Part shown: positions 7,879 to 17,068 of the stretch, in pieces
Layout of the letters: the number at the start of each line of letters is the position of its first letter
Position numbering within the stretch: position 1 is the first letter of the stretch
NCBI GenBank assembly: GCA_002336485.1
Contig: DDCZ01000065.1
Location: 5,744 to 69,743, forward strand
Direction of reading: 5' to 3'
DNA length: 64,000 nucleotides
Source of the DNA: Flavobacteriales bacterium UBA1993
Lineage (GTDB): Bacteria > Bacteroidota > Bacteroidia > Flavobacteriales_G > Salibacteraceae
Made by a program: the position numbers and the translations under genes
The notes under the pieces: model-generated
Seen by the model: the letters and a program-made list of their open reading frames with translations, nothing else
Told to the model about the DNA's origin: nothing
The model's database searches: none

Positions 7879-10698
7879 ATGCCAAGAGATAATAGTATCA
7901 AGTCTGTCCTGATTATAGGAAGCGGACCAATCGTAATCGGTCAGGCCTGTGAGTTTGATTATAGTGGAACCCAAGCGGCAAAGTCACTGCGTGAAGAGGG
8001 AATTGAAGTTACTCTGATTAACAGTAACCCAGCGACGATTATGACGGATCCGGTTACCGCAGATCATATATATCTGCTCCCACTCGATCCTAAATCGATT
8101 CGAAAAATATTAGAGGAGCAACCTCAAATTGATGCCGTTCTGTCAACCATGGGTGGGCAAACTGCCCTCAACCTTGCAATCGATTGTGACAAACAAGGGT
8201 TATGGAATGAGTTTAACGTTAAGCTGATTGGAGTAGACATCGATGCCATTGAGGTCACAGAAGACAGAGAAAAGTTTCGACAATTACTGGATCGAATTGG
8301 TATTGGCTACGCTCCTTCTGGAATTGCTCGGTCGTTTCTTGATGGTAAGGAATTGGCTCAAAAATTTGGTATCCCACTCGTTATTCGGCCTTCGTTTACC
8401 TTGGGTGGAACGGGCGCCTCTTTTGTGCGCAAAGCTGAGGACTTCGACAAGCTGCTTGAACGCGGCCTGCATGCATCTCCGATTCATGAGGTTCTAATTG
8501 ATAAAGCACTGTTTGGCTGGAAAGAATTTGAATTGGAATTACTTCGAGACAACAACGACAACGTGGTAATTATCTGCTCTGTCGAGAATATGGATCCAAT
8601 GGGCATCCATACAGGCGATTCAATCACGGTGGCTCCAGCCATGACACTGAGCGACAAAACATACCAGAAAATGCGTGACATGGCCATCAAGATGATGCGC
8701 AGCATTGGAGATTTTGCTGGGGGTTGCAACGTGCAGTTTGCGGTTAGCCCAGATGAAAAGGAAGAAATAATTGCCATTGAGATTAACCCTCGTGTAAGCC
8801 GATCTTCAGCCTTGGCATCAAAAGCAACGGGATATCCCATTGCTAAGGTGGCGGCAAAACTGGCCATCGGGTATAATCTTGATGAATTATCAAATCAGAT
8901 CACGGGAAATACATCAGCATTCTTTGAGCCAACTCTTGATTACGTTATTGTAAAAATCCCAAGATGGAACTTTGATAAATTCAAAGGATCGGATCGTGAA
9001 CTTGGACTACAAATGAAGTCTGTTGGCGAGGTCATGGGAATTGGACGATCGTTTCAAGAAGCGCTACAAAAAGCCTGTCAGTCTCTAGAGATAAGAAGAA
9101 ACGGACTTGGTGCAGATGGAAAGGAACTAAAAGATCAAGACCAAATTTTGGACAGTTTGGCACATCCAAGCTGGAATAGACTATTCCACATCTACGATGC
9201 TGTAAAACTTGGAATTCCGTTTACTACGATTTATGATAAAACAAAGATCGACCCTTGGTTCCTCCACCAGATTGACGAGTTAATCAGTATTGAGCGTCAA
9301 CTTGGCAAATACACCATTGACTCCTTGCAAAAAGACCTTCTCTTGGATGCAAAGCAACGCGGCTATGCCGATCGTCAAATTGCACATGTTATGAATTGCC
9401 TCGAAAGCGAGGTTAGAGCCAAAAGAATGGAGTTGGGTGTCACAAGATCATATAAAATTGTGGATACATGCGCAGCCGAATTCGAGGCGCAAACTCCTTA
9501 TTTCTATTCGTCGTTTGAAGGGGAAAATGAAAGTATTTCGAGCGATAAGAAGAAGATAATTGTGCTTGGATCAGGTCCAAACCGAATTGGCCAGGGAATT
9601 GAATTTGACTACTGCTGCGTGCACGGAATCCTTGCCGCGAAGGAATGTGGCTATGAGACCATCATGATCAATTGCAACCCCGAAACTGTATCGACCGATT
9701 TTGACACTGCAGATAAGCTCTACTTCGAGCCAGTTTTCTGGGAACACATTTTTGATATTATTGAGTTTGAGAAACCTGAAGGCGTCATTGTTCAGCTTGG
9801 AGGACAAACCGCCCTCAAGCTTGCTGAAAAGCTGGAACGATATGGGATCAAAATTATAGGCACAAGCTATCAAGCCCTCGATTTGGCAGAAGATCGCGGT
9901 CGTTTCTCAGATAAGCTTAAAGCACTAGACATCCCGTACCCGAAGTACGGCGCTGTAGAAACAGCACAAGAGGCGATTGAGCTAAGTCGAGAACTTGGAT
10001 ATCCATTGCTTGTTCGACCGAGTTACGTGCTTGGTGGTCAAGGAATGAAAATTGTAATCAACGAGGATGAACTCGAGAAGCATGTCGTGAATATATTTCG
10101 AGACATGCCTGATAACAACGTGCTTCTTGATCACTTTTTAGAAGGTGCAATTGAGGCAGAAGCAGATGCAATATGCGATGGCGAGGACGTTTACATCATT
10201 GGTATAATGGAACATATTGAGCCTGCTGGAATTCACTCCGGAGACTCGAGCGCTGTTCTCCCAGCGTTTGATTTAAGTGACAACGTAATTGCGCAAATTG
10301 AAGCACACACAAAGAAAATCGCTATCGAATTGGAGACCGTTGGATTAATCAACATTCAGTATGCAGTTAAGGATGAAGTGGTATATGTTATCGAAGCAAA
10401 TCCTCGTGCTTCACGAACGGTTCCGTTCATAGCAAAGGCTTACCGTGAACCTTATGTAAACTATGCCACAAAGGTGATGCTCGGGGAGAAAAAGGTCAAG
10501 GATTTTGACTTTAAGCCATATAAGCATGGATATGCAATCAAATTGCCGGTGTTCTCCTTTGACAAATTCCCCGACGTATCAAAAGAACTAGGACCAGAAA
10601 TGAAATCTACTGGTGAGGCCATCTACTTTATTGATGACCTGAACGATGAGTATTTCAAAAAAGTCTACTCAGAAAGAAACCTCTATTTATCTCGTTAA
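7879..10698 (+). CDS. carB: Carbamoyl-phosphate synthase large subunit lacking the allosteric domain
   Basis: The large subunit makes carbamoyl phosphate from bicarbonate, ammonia (delivered by CarA) and two ATP, feeding pyrimidine and arginine synthesis. Both ATP-grasp halves are present: the N-terminal half opens with LIIGSGPIVIGQACEFDYSG near residue 12 and the second half with VLGSGPNRIGQGIEFDY near residue 561. Paired EINPR / EANPR metal-binding motifs lie near residues 302 and 840. At 939 residues it ends where the E. coli protein (1073 residues) begins its MGS-like regulatory domain, so UMP/ornithine control through that domain cannot operate. No carA is nearby. A near-match -7 element, TACTTTCG, lies at 7839-7846. 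Confidence 0.96.
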   Translation: MPRDNSIKSVLIIGSGPIVIGQACEFDYSGTQAAKSLREEGIEVTLINSNPATIMTDPVTADHIYLLPLDPKSIRKILEEQPQIDAVLSTMGGQTALNLAIDCDKQGLWNEFNVKLIGVDIDAIEVTEDREKFRQLLDRIGIGYAPSGIARSFLDGKELAQKFGIPLVIRPSFTLGGTGASFVRKAEDFDKLLERGLHASPIHEVLIDKALFGWKEFELELLRDNNDNVVIICSVENMDPMGIHTGDSITVAPAMTLSDKTYQKMRDMAIKMMRSIGDFAGGCNVQFAVSPDEKEEIIAIEINPRVSRSSALASKATGYPIAKVAAKLAIGYNLDELSNQITGNTSAFFEPTLDYVIVKIPRWNFDKFKGSDRELGLQMKSVGEVMGIGRSFQEALQKACQSLEIRRNGLGADGKELKDQDQILDSLAHPSWNRLFHIYDAVKLGIPFTTIYDKTKIDPWFLHQIDELISIERQLGKYTIDSLQKDLLLDAKQRGYADRQIAHVMNCLESEVRAKRMELGVTRSYKIVDTCAAEFEAQTPYFYSSFEGENESISSDKKKIIVLGSGPNRIGQGIEFDYCCVHGILAAKECGYETIMINCNPETVSTDFDTADKLYFEPVFWEHIFDIIEFEKPEGVIVQLGGQTALKLAEKLERYGIKIIGTSYQALDLAEDRGRFSDKLKALDIPYPKYGAVETAQEAIELSRELGYPLLVRPSYVLGGQGMKIVINEDELEKHVVNIFRDMPDNNVLLDHFLEGAIEAEADAICDGEDVYIIGIMEHIEPAGIHSGDSSAVLPAFDLSDNVIAQIEAHTKKIAIELETVGLINIQYAVKDEVVYVIEANPRASRTVPFIAKAYREPYVNYATKVMLGEKKVKDFDFKPYKHGYAIKLPVFSFDKFPDVSKELGPEMKSTGEAIYFIDDLNDEYFKKVYSERNLYLSR

Positions 10699-10699
10699 G

Positions 10700-11575
10700 T
10701 CAAGGGTTTACGAACACCTTCTTACTTAGTTCACTCCCATTTTCAAAGGTAGAGCGCACAATATAAATCCCCTGTGAAAGGTTGATTGTATTTAGTTGGG
10801 AATCGAATGTGCTTTGCACCATATTGCCCCTAAGGTCGTAAAGCCTTAGCGTGGATATTGGCTCATTTGACTGTACCTGAATTATGTCTCCAACGACTCT
10901 AACTCGATGCTGGCTTTCCACATCTTTCTGCCCCAATTGACCGCAGCTATATACTACGCGAAGTACAGGATGATTGGCTATTGTGCCATCGTCTGAGGAT
11001 GCATAGGTCTGTCTTCTATAACCTTCTTCATTCACCAATCGAAAAAGGAATCCGAAATTGGAATCAGGCTGACTAACCCACTTCTGTGCAATTTGAGTCA
11101 CATCAATATCCCCGGTGTTTTGTGTTGCCGTGGCTGTTTGCGGCAGCGTAACTTGAGATTCAGTGGTTATCGCGGGTGCATTGTTCCATGTAACCGAATC
11201 CGAATGCCAAGACTCCAAAACCCGCTGCAAAACACATGCGTTTGACCCACTGGTCCATTGATGCTGATTATTAACCGTTGTAGGGTGATAGGTTAAGCTA
11301 ATCAAAGCCGAATCAATAGTTAAACTTGATGGTAAACTACTTAAATCGAATTTTATTATGCCCCTATTCGTTGCAATTTCACCACCATTGGTGCCGGCTT
11401 TAGCCATAAAAAGATAGGTATCTCCGTGAGGAACGTCAGCATGAGCGATACGGTTATTCAACTGAGCATCCATAAGGATAGGCGCATAAAAGTCACATAA
11501 TATGGTCGGTCCTTGGGCAGAACACGGGGCTTGCCAAAAGGCAAAACAGATAAGCAATACACTTAAAATTCTCAT
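10700..11575 (-). CDS. Secreted DNRLRE-domain protein with T9SS sorting domain
   Basis: A 291-residue exported protein. Residues 1-20 form a signal peptide (ending PCSAQG). The central part resembles the DNRLRE/CBM96-type beta-sandwich: a GIIKFDLSSLP segment near residue 70, a W-x-x-x-SVTWNNAP motif near residue 125, a VTQIAQKWV motif near residue 160 and a final HPVLRVVYS strand. From about residue 220 a type A T9SS C-terminal domain follows (ISTLRLYDLRGNMV, then QGIYIVRS). Such proteins often bind polysaccharide or act as appendages on secreted enzymes; here the domain stands alone. It ends one base after the convergent carB stop. Confidence 0.82.
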   Translation of the reverse strand: MRILSVLLICFAFWQAPCSAQGPTILCDFYAPILMDAQLNNRIAHADVPHGDTYLFMAKAGTNGGEIATNRGIIKFDLSSLPSSLTIDSALISLTYHPTTVNNQHQWTSGSNACVLQRVLESWHSDSVTWNNAPAITTESQVTLPQTATATQNTGDIDVTQIAQKWVSQPDSNFGFLFRLVNEEGYRRQTYASSDDGTIANHPVLRVVYSCGQLGQKDVESQHRVRVVGDIIQVQSNEPISTLRLYDLRGNMVQSTFDSQLNTINLSQGIYIVRSTFENGSELSKKVFVNP

Positions 11576-11648
11576 GACTTCCGTATATGAGGGCGTTAAG
11601 AAGTCGGAAAAATTACGACATTAGGAATAGAGTTCATAACATTGCGGA

Positions 11649-11906
11649 ATGGGTCTATTAAAATTCCTTGCCGTTGTCTTTCTAGTTATACTAGCTATTA
11701 GACTTATTGGCCGCCTAATCTTACCGCTATTAGGCAAGTATGCAATTAATAAGGTAACCGAGACCATGCGCGAGCGCCAGGAGTCTCAATCAAACGGCAA
11801 TAAGATCTATCAAGATGGAGACGTCACAATTCGCAGAAAAGATGAGGGCAAAAACACTTCTAGCAGTCGAGACGAAGAGTATGTTGACTTTCAAGAAATA
11901 GATTAA
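11649..11906 (+). CDS. DUF4834-type small membrane protein
   Basis: An 85-residue protein with one N-terminal transmembrane segment (about residues 5-28), then a charged tail rich in Lys, Arg, Glu and Ser that ends EEYVDFQEID. The layout matches the Bacteroidota DUF4834 family: a single helix, a basic RER segment, and a conserved acidic VDFxEI-like end. The function is unknown. It sits 46 bp upstream of the YfhO-like gene on the same strand and may be co-transcribed with it. A near-match -7 element (TAACATTG, 11637-11644) stands only four bases from the ATG. Confidence 0.72.
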   Translation: MGLLKFLAVVFLVILAIRLIGRLILPLLGKYAINKVTETMRERQESQSNGNKIYQDGDVTIRRKDEGKNTSSSRDEEYVDFQEID

Positions 11907-11952
11907 ACCGCCCCATTCATTTTAATTAATTTGCCCCAAACTTATTGGCTTC

Positions 11953-14460
11953 ATGAAAAGCATTAACCTGAAGACGGCATGGCCTCATTTGGCTTCGGTC
12001 TTGATCATTATTCTTTGCGCATTTATTTATTGCTCTCCAGTTCTCAAAGGGAAATCGATGTCCCAGAGTGATATACTGAAGCACAAATCACAGTCAAAGG
12101 AAATCTTAGAATATCGTGAATCTGGAGAGGAAATACTTTGGACATCAAGGGTGTTTTCGGGAATGTCCGTGTTCAATATAAGCGCGAGCTTTAAAACCAA
12201 TGTGATTTCGGTTATTAAAAAGACCACTACGTTCTTTCCAAATGGGGTCAACATCATCATCATTTCCTGCATCGGGTTCTACATTCTAATGTTGATGATG
12301 GGCCTGAACCCATGGCTAGCGCTCATAGCTGCTCTGGCCTATGGTCTATCCTCCAATTTATTGTCGTCTTTGAATGCAGGCCATAACACCAAGGTCTTGT
12401 CTATTGCATATCTGGCTCCCTCAATAGGCGCTGTGATAATGACTTTTAGGGGTAAAATATGGGTAGGTTCATTTCTAACATCACTCTTTGTCGGATTGAT
12501 GATTAGTGCGAGTCACTTTCAGATAGTTTATTACTTCCTTCTAATATCCGTGCTAGGCGGAGCCATTTTCCTGGCCTATGCCATCAAGGAAAAAATGCTG
12601 GACTCCTATTTCAAATCTGTGGTTGCGCTGCTAATCGCTGGGTTGATAGGGTTTCTTCCAAATTTCAGCAAGATTTATAATGTTAGAGAGCACAGCCAAG
12701 AAACAATTCGGGGCGGACAAAAACTTCTTTCGTCAAAATCAGAAAAAGACGAAGGCGGACTAGACCGAAGCTATGCCATGTCTTGGTCACACGGAATTAT
12801 GGAATCGTTCACGGTAGTGGTCCCATCCATCTTAGGTGGCTCAAGTGCCGAAGAGTTGCCAGACAATGGAGCCGTAGCAGAGTTGGTTGGAAAACAACGA
12901 AAAGGTCAACCACTTATGGGACCAACATACATTGGAGATCAGCCATTCCTTCAGGGCGTCATCTATTTCGGAGCTGCGTTTATCTTCCTTTTCTTTCTAG
13001 CACTATTTGTAGTTGAGGGCAAGTACAAAGTTTGGCTTTTGGCGGTAATCGCACTTTCCTTTTTCATTGCATGGGGAAGGCACTTTTCAATTTTCACCGA
13101 CTTCTTGTTCGACTATCTTCCGATGTATAACAAGTTCAGAACTCCCAGCATGGCATTGGCTATGGCCGGGATTGCCATCCCGTTACTTGGCATGATAGGC
13201 TTGTCAAAAGTATTCGCGAAGGAATTGGACACTGTTAAATTCTCTAAGGCATTCAAACTGACGTTGTATTCAACAGGTGGACTAATGCTGATCCTGCTAT
13301 TGTATGGATTAACAACTGATTGGATGGGTCCAAATGACGCCGCCCTACAAGCAAAACAGCCTTGGAGTAACCCAGAATTATTCGCGGCGCTTCTTGAAGA
13401 CAGAAAGTCCTTATTTCTTTCAGATTGGATGCTATCAACCTTTATCATGGCTATTTGCGCCGGTGTGATTTGGCTTTATTCTCGAGCCAAACTATCGATG
13501 ACGATGGCGCTAATTGTGTTGGCCGTTGTTACTATAGGTGATTCCTGGCGAGTGAGTAAGCGTTATTTGAACGACGACTCTTTTGTAGAACAGCGCAAGT
13601 ATGACAACCACTTCGCTACAAGCGGCGCCGACAAAGCAATCCTTCAAGACACCGATCCACATTATCGCGTATTAAACTTAATGGGAAATCCTTGGACAGA
13701 CGGCCCAACATGCGCTCATCATGAGAATATTGGTGGACACCACGCGGCGAAAGTTCAACGATATCAAGATATGATCGAGAACCAATTGCGTACTCAAATC
13801 CAGATAATCAACAAGGCAGTATTACAAGGTCCAGAAGGGCTTACGATGAACCCACAGGTTAGTAAGAGTATGACGGCTTACAACATGCTTAATACGAAGT
13901 ATTATATCGTCCAGAAAAATGCGCAGGGCGTTGTTCGAAACCCAACCGCTTGTGGCAACGCTTGGTTCGTTTCTGATATAAAGCAAGTGAGTTCTCACGA
14001 CGATGAAATGGCCGCTATTTCAACAATTGACCCGCTCGAAACGGCAATAATTCACAATGAATTTGAGGCCGACCTTTACAATTATGAATTTGAAAAGGGT
14101 GCGAACGCATCTGTTCAACTTACGGCCTTCAAACCAGATCATTTGGAGTACAAATCAAACAACTCCTCTGCTGGACTTGCCGTTTTTTCGGAGGTTTACT
14201 ACACCAATGGATGGAATGCATATGTCGACAATGAACCAGTGGATATTTACCGAGCTAACTATATTCTACGGGCAATCAAAATTCCAGCAGGCGAGCACAA
14301 TATCGAAATGAGGTTCGAACCCGCATCCTATGCAATTGGGGAAGGAGTTTCACTCGCTGGTTCCATACTTTTTGTACTCTTTGGAGCCGGTGTAGCGTAT
14401 GCCCGTTGGAAAAACTGGAAAGGGCTCGAAATTCAACCTGAACTCGAGGAAGAAAGCTAG
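11953..14460 (+). CDS. YfhO-like polytopic membrane protein (GT-C-like)
   Basis: An 835-residue integral membrane protein. An N-terminal helix (about residues 10-29) is followed by an extracellular loop containing QSDI and many helices up to about residue 530. A large soluble C-terminal segment ends with a beta-rich region (YYTNGWNAYVDNEPV near residue 750) and one last helix near 810. This is the architecture of the YfhO family, which belongs to the GT-C superfamily and is linked to glycosylation of lipoteichoic acid in Bacillus. In Bacteroidota the acceptor is unknown. It borders the surface-glycan region and shares a 4-bp CTAG stop overlap with the convergent glycosyltransferase. Confidence 0.85.
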   Translation: MKSINLKTAWPHLASVLIIILCAFIYCSPVLKGKSMSQSDILKHKSQSKEILEYRESGEEILWTSRVFSGMSVFNISASFKTNVISVIKKTTTFFPNGVNIIIISCIGFYILMLMMGLNPWLALIAALAYGLSSNLLSSLNAGHNTKVLSIAYLAPSIGAVIMTFRGKIWVGSFLTSLFVGLMISASHFQIVYYFLLISVLGGAIFLAYAIKEKMLDSYFKSVVALLIAGLIGFLPNFSKIYNVREHSQETIRGGQKLLSSKSEKDEGGLDRSYAMSWSHGIMESFTVVVPSILGGSSAEELPDNGAVAELVGKQRKGQPLMGPTYIGDQPFLQGVIYFGAAFIFLFFLALFVVEGKYKVWLLAVIALSFFIAWGRHFSIFTDFLFDYLPMYNKFRTPSMALAMAGIAIPLLGMIGLSKVFAKELDTVKFSKAFKLTLYSTGGLMLILLLYGLTTDWMGPNDAALQAKQPWSNPELFAALLEDRKSLFLSDWMLSTFIMAICAGVIWLYSRAKLSMTMALIVLAVVTIGDSWRVSKRYLNDDSFVEQRKYDNHFATSGADKAILQDTDPHYRVLNLMGNPWTDGPTCAHHENIGGHHAAKVQRYQDMIENQLRTQIQIINKAVLQGPEGLTMNPQVSKSMTAYNMLNTKYYIVQKNAQGVVRNPTACGNAWFVSDIKQVSSHDDEMAAISTIDPLETAIIHNEFEADLYNYEFEKGANASVQLTAFKPDHLEYKSNNSSAGLAVFSEVYYTNGWNAYVDNEPVDIYRANYILRAIKIPAGEHNIEMRFEPASYAIGEGVSLAGSILFVLFGAGVAYARWKNWKGLEIQPELEEES

Positions 14461-15752
14461 AGCGACTCTATTATTTGAGACATCTGTTTGGCTAAAGCCT
14501 TGAAGTTATACTTCTCCACCTCATCCCAATCGATGGTTTGCATTTGACTGTTCGACTTCCAAGCATTGAATGCCGATAGGATGAATTTCTTCATTCCTGG
14601 CTTGTCCTCATGGTTGTACATGGTACCACAACCGGTTTGTTCCAACACCTTTGCTGCAGAGCCAGTGGCGCTTCCCAGACCTAGAACAGGCTTTCCAGTT
14701 CGGATGTACTCAAATAACTTTGTGGTGAAAATTTGATCCTGCATCCTGCTTTTCCCAATGATCAGTAGCTGCACGGACGCCGTTAAAAGCAAATTTGACA
14801 CCTCCTCTCGAGGCACGTAATCAAAGGTTCGAATATTCTTCTCTACCGGTGTTCTGGAATAGTAAGAACTAATTTCCTCAGCCACTGAGCCATAAAATTC
14901 CAATCGAAGCGCATCTTTCAATTCAGGGTTTTCGGCAATTAGCTCATTCATCAAATCGAAAAAGACAGGCACAAAATCATTGACTCGCATCGTACCCATA
15001 TATCGAATGCTAAACCCTTCGTTTTTATCGCCTAATCCCGCTACATCTTTACCCAACTCTGCATTATCAAACCCATTTGGTAAAATGGTAGTTTTTGATT
15101 TTAGGTCGAGGTGAGGAAAGAAGCCATCGTTCACTGCGGTAAGGTGATCGCAGGTTTCCAATACGTTTTTTTCCATTCTGCGATTTATGCGATCAGAATA
15201 GCCCAATCGCTTTGCTGTGTCGAAATAGAATATTTCGGTCCACGGATCTCGGAAATCGGCCAACCACTTAATGCCGCTCCATCTCGCTAACTTCATGGCG
15301 ACAAGGCTTGTGGTAGGTGGTGGTGATGTAGATAAAATGACGTCGGGCTTATGTTTTTTGATGATCCGCTTCCCCTCACGAACAGCAAATGGATACCATC
15401 CAATTTTAGCATCTGGAACAAAAATATTCAACCGTACCCACTTCGCTAATCGCGCTTTAAACCCCGTCACATCTTTTTGAAACACATCAGTCGTCACTTT
15501 TGACTTACTCGTTTTTAAGCTCGACTTTATGAATGAAGTTGGCTCCAAAATATTGGTGCGATAAACGGTGACTCCCTCCGGAACCTCATCCAACAATCTT
15601 TCATCGACAACGTGAGAAAACGCGGTCTTAGTAGTAAGCACTACGATTTCGTGGCCTTGCTCGCTGAGGTACCTGCACATCTTCAGAATTCGATGAACTC
15701 CTGTACCTCCAAATGGCGGCCAGTAATACGATACAATCATTATCCTTTTCAT
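14457..15752 (-). CDS. GT4-family glycosyltransferase
   Basis: A 431-residue GT-B-fold glycosyltransferase. I chose the ATG at 15750-15752, which gives the N-terminus MKRIMIVSYYWPPFGGTG; the open frame runs 20 codons further upstream but into the preceding gene. The donor half contains RYMGTMRVND (about residue 245) and the FTTKLFEYIRTGKPVLGLG motif (about residue 350), with the acidic residue of the family's E-x7-E region replaced by a weaker pattern. It is the last gene of a minus-strand operon running from 21727, two bases after the deacetylase-like gene. It probably adds one sugar of the surface glycan made by this cluster. Confidence 0.9.
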   Translation of the reverse strand: MKRIMIVSYYWPPFGGTGVHRILKMCRYLSEQGHEIVVLTTKTAFSHVVDERLLDEVPEGVTVYRTNILEPTSFIKSSLKTSKSKVTTDVFQKDVTGFKARLAKWVRLNIFVPDAKIGWYPFAVREGKRIIKKHKPDVILSTSPPPTTSLVAMKLARWSGIKWLADFRDPWTEIFYFDTAKRLGYSDRINRRMEKNVLETCDHLTAVNDGFFPHLDLKSKTTILPNGFDNAELGKDVAGLGDKNEGFSIRYMGTMRVNDFVPVFFDLMNELIAENPELKDALRLEFYGSVAEEISSYYSRTPVEKNIRTFDYVPREEVSNLLLTASVQLLIIGKSRMQDQIFTTKLFEYIRTGKPVLGLGSATGSAAKVLEQTGCGTMYNHEDKPGMKKFILSAFNAWKSNSQMQTIDWDEVEKYNFKALAKQMSQIIESL

Positions 15753-15754
15753 CC

Positions 15755-17050
15755 CTAGTAGTCTGCCAAAATTTCGGATTGGGTAATTCCCGTCAATCCT
15801 GTTTGCCTGCAATAGTCCAAAACAAACTTATACACGTCCAAATAGCCGTTATATTTTAATTCACTGAAGTAGTTGTTGTGCCATAAAATGGAGAGGACGG
15901 CATCATTTTTATTCTTCTCAATAAACGAAACAATCAGATCCTGCATCTCCGATTTCGGAAGCTTCATGTACGTCCAGTTCGTAGTGTCCATAACGTTTAG
16001 AGGAACCATAAGACACTCAAATGCGCGCCCTTTCACCGGGTGAAATGGGCGATATGGCAATCCATATGAATTTCGAAACCCAAAGTGTTCAGCGAAGCCC
16101 ATACTAAAATCGATTTCCACTTCGAAGGCATCCAATGCATCAAAATGAGCTGGAACAGATAATTTCAAAAAATGATTTCTATTGCTGCGATGGTCCAAGG
16201 CTAGATGCCCCATCTCTTCCGAAAAATTTGTCTCCGACAGCGATTTATGGAGACCGATCTCAAAACCACGATTTTTGATTCTGTCAATTTGCTCAGCAAC
16301 CTTCCTGTTTTTCAAATCATAGTCTGAATTTCTCAATGACCGACCTTCAATCTCTACCCGATGCTGATTTACTAACCAAAAAAAAGTAGACTTCACGTCA
16401 TACTCGCTTGTAATATCCATAATCCGATCCAAATTGAACCAAGCTGGTCGAGCCATCGCCTCGTTCCAAAGGAGCTGTAGAAGAATATCAAATCGCCCCT
16501 TTTTTAGGGCATAGAATCCATCTTGAAGTAGTCCACCGTGAATGGTATCAATATCATGAGAAACAAAAATTCGAGAACTCTGCTGCTTCCAGCGAACACC
16601 ATTTATGTTGAATTCAGTTACAAGTCTTCGAAAATGTGATAGGACTAGATTTTCCTCTACACAATTGAAATTGTATTGGAGGCTCTGCGAAAAGCCAAAT
16701 CTCCCCAAGGAGTCGTGTGGTTTTGCTCCATATTCTTGGAGATAATTTACCAGATAAACTATCGTGGATATGTAGTCATTTGACCCGTTGTCATTTTTGA
16801 TAATCAAACCATCAGCGAAAAGGTCGTCCCAATCAAAACGGGACTTACTATATCGATCCGTCGCTGTCGATGAAACGAGAATGGCTTCCTCGTTTTCCTT
16901 AAGAGTGAGGTGAAGGCTTATTGGTTGATCAACTAAACAATGATTCCGAAACAAGGAGCCGAGAGTATGCTCAACTATGCGCTGATAGTTCGTTGAGATA
17001 CCTTCAGATACATCAACAGAGATGCTCAAATGTTCAGAACTCGATTCCAC
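15755..17050 (-). CDS. Polysaccharide deacetylase-like protein
   Basis: A 431-residue protein. About 150 N-terminal residues of unassigned sequence (DUF7033-like in style) precede a NodB-like half. NodB features are FVSHDIDTIHGG (near residue 165), the metal-site Asp pair equivalent, a TFFWL strand, IGLHKSLSE (near residue 270) and a late ILWHNNYF His motif (near residue 390). It may de-N-acetylate or otherwise hydrolyse amide groups on a glycan or precursor. The start is GTG at 17048-17050, as no ATG lies in the plausible N-terminal region. It is part of the operon with the flavodoxin-like gene 18 bp upstream and the GT4 gene 2 bp downstream. Confidence 0.75.
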   Translation of the reverse strand: MESSSEHLSISVDVSEGISTNYQRIVEHTLGSLFRNHCLVDQPISLHLTLKENEEAILVSSTATDRYSKSRFDWDDLFADGLIIKNDNGSNDYISTIVYLVNYLQEYGAKPHDSLGRFGFSQSLQYNFNCVEENLVLSHFRRLVTEFNINGVRWKQQSSRIFVSHDIDTIHGGLLQDGFYALKKGRFDILLQLLWNEAMARPAWFNLDRIMDITSEYDVKSTFFWLVNQHRVEIEGRSLRNSDYDLKNRKVAEQIDRIKNRGFEIGLHKSLSETNFSEEMGHLALDHRSNRNHFLKLSVPAHFDALDAFEVEIDFSMGFAEHFGFRNSYGLPYRPFHPVKGRAFECLMVPLNVMDTTNWTYMKLPKSEMQDLIVSFIEKNKNDAVLSILWHNNYFSELKYNGYLDVYKFVLDYCRQTGLTGITQSEILADY

Positions 17051-17068
17051 TTCTGTGTGTTAATTAAA

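Noticed and set aside
10699..11575. Frameshifted remains of the CarB regulatory domain downstream of the stop
   Set aside because: The following sequence encodes a complete exported DNRLRE protein on the other strand, with no MGS-like coding sequence.
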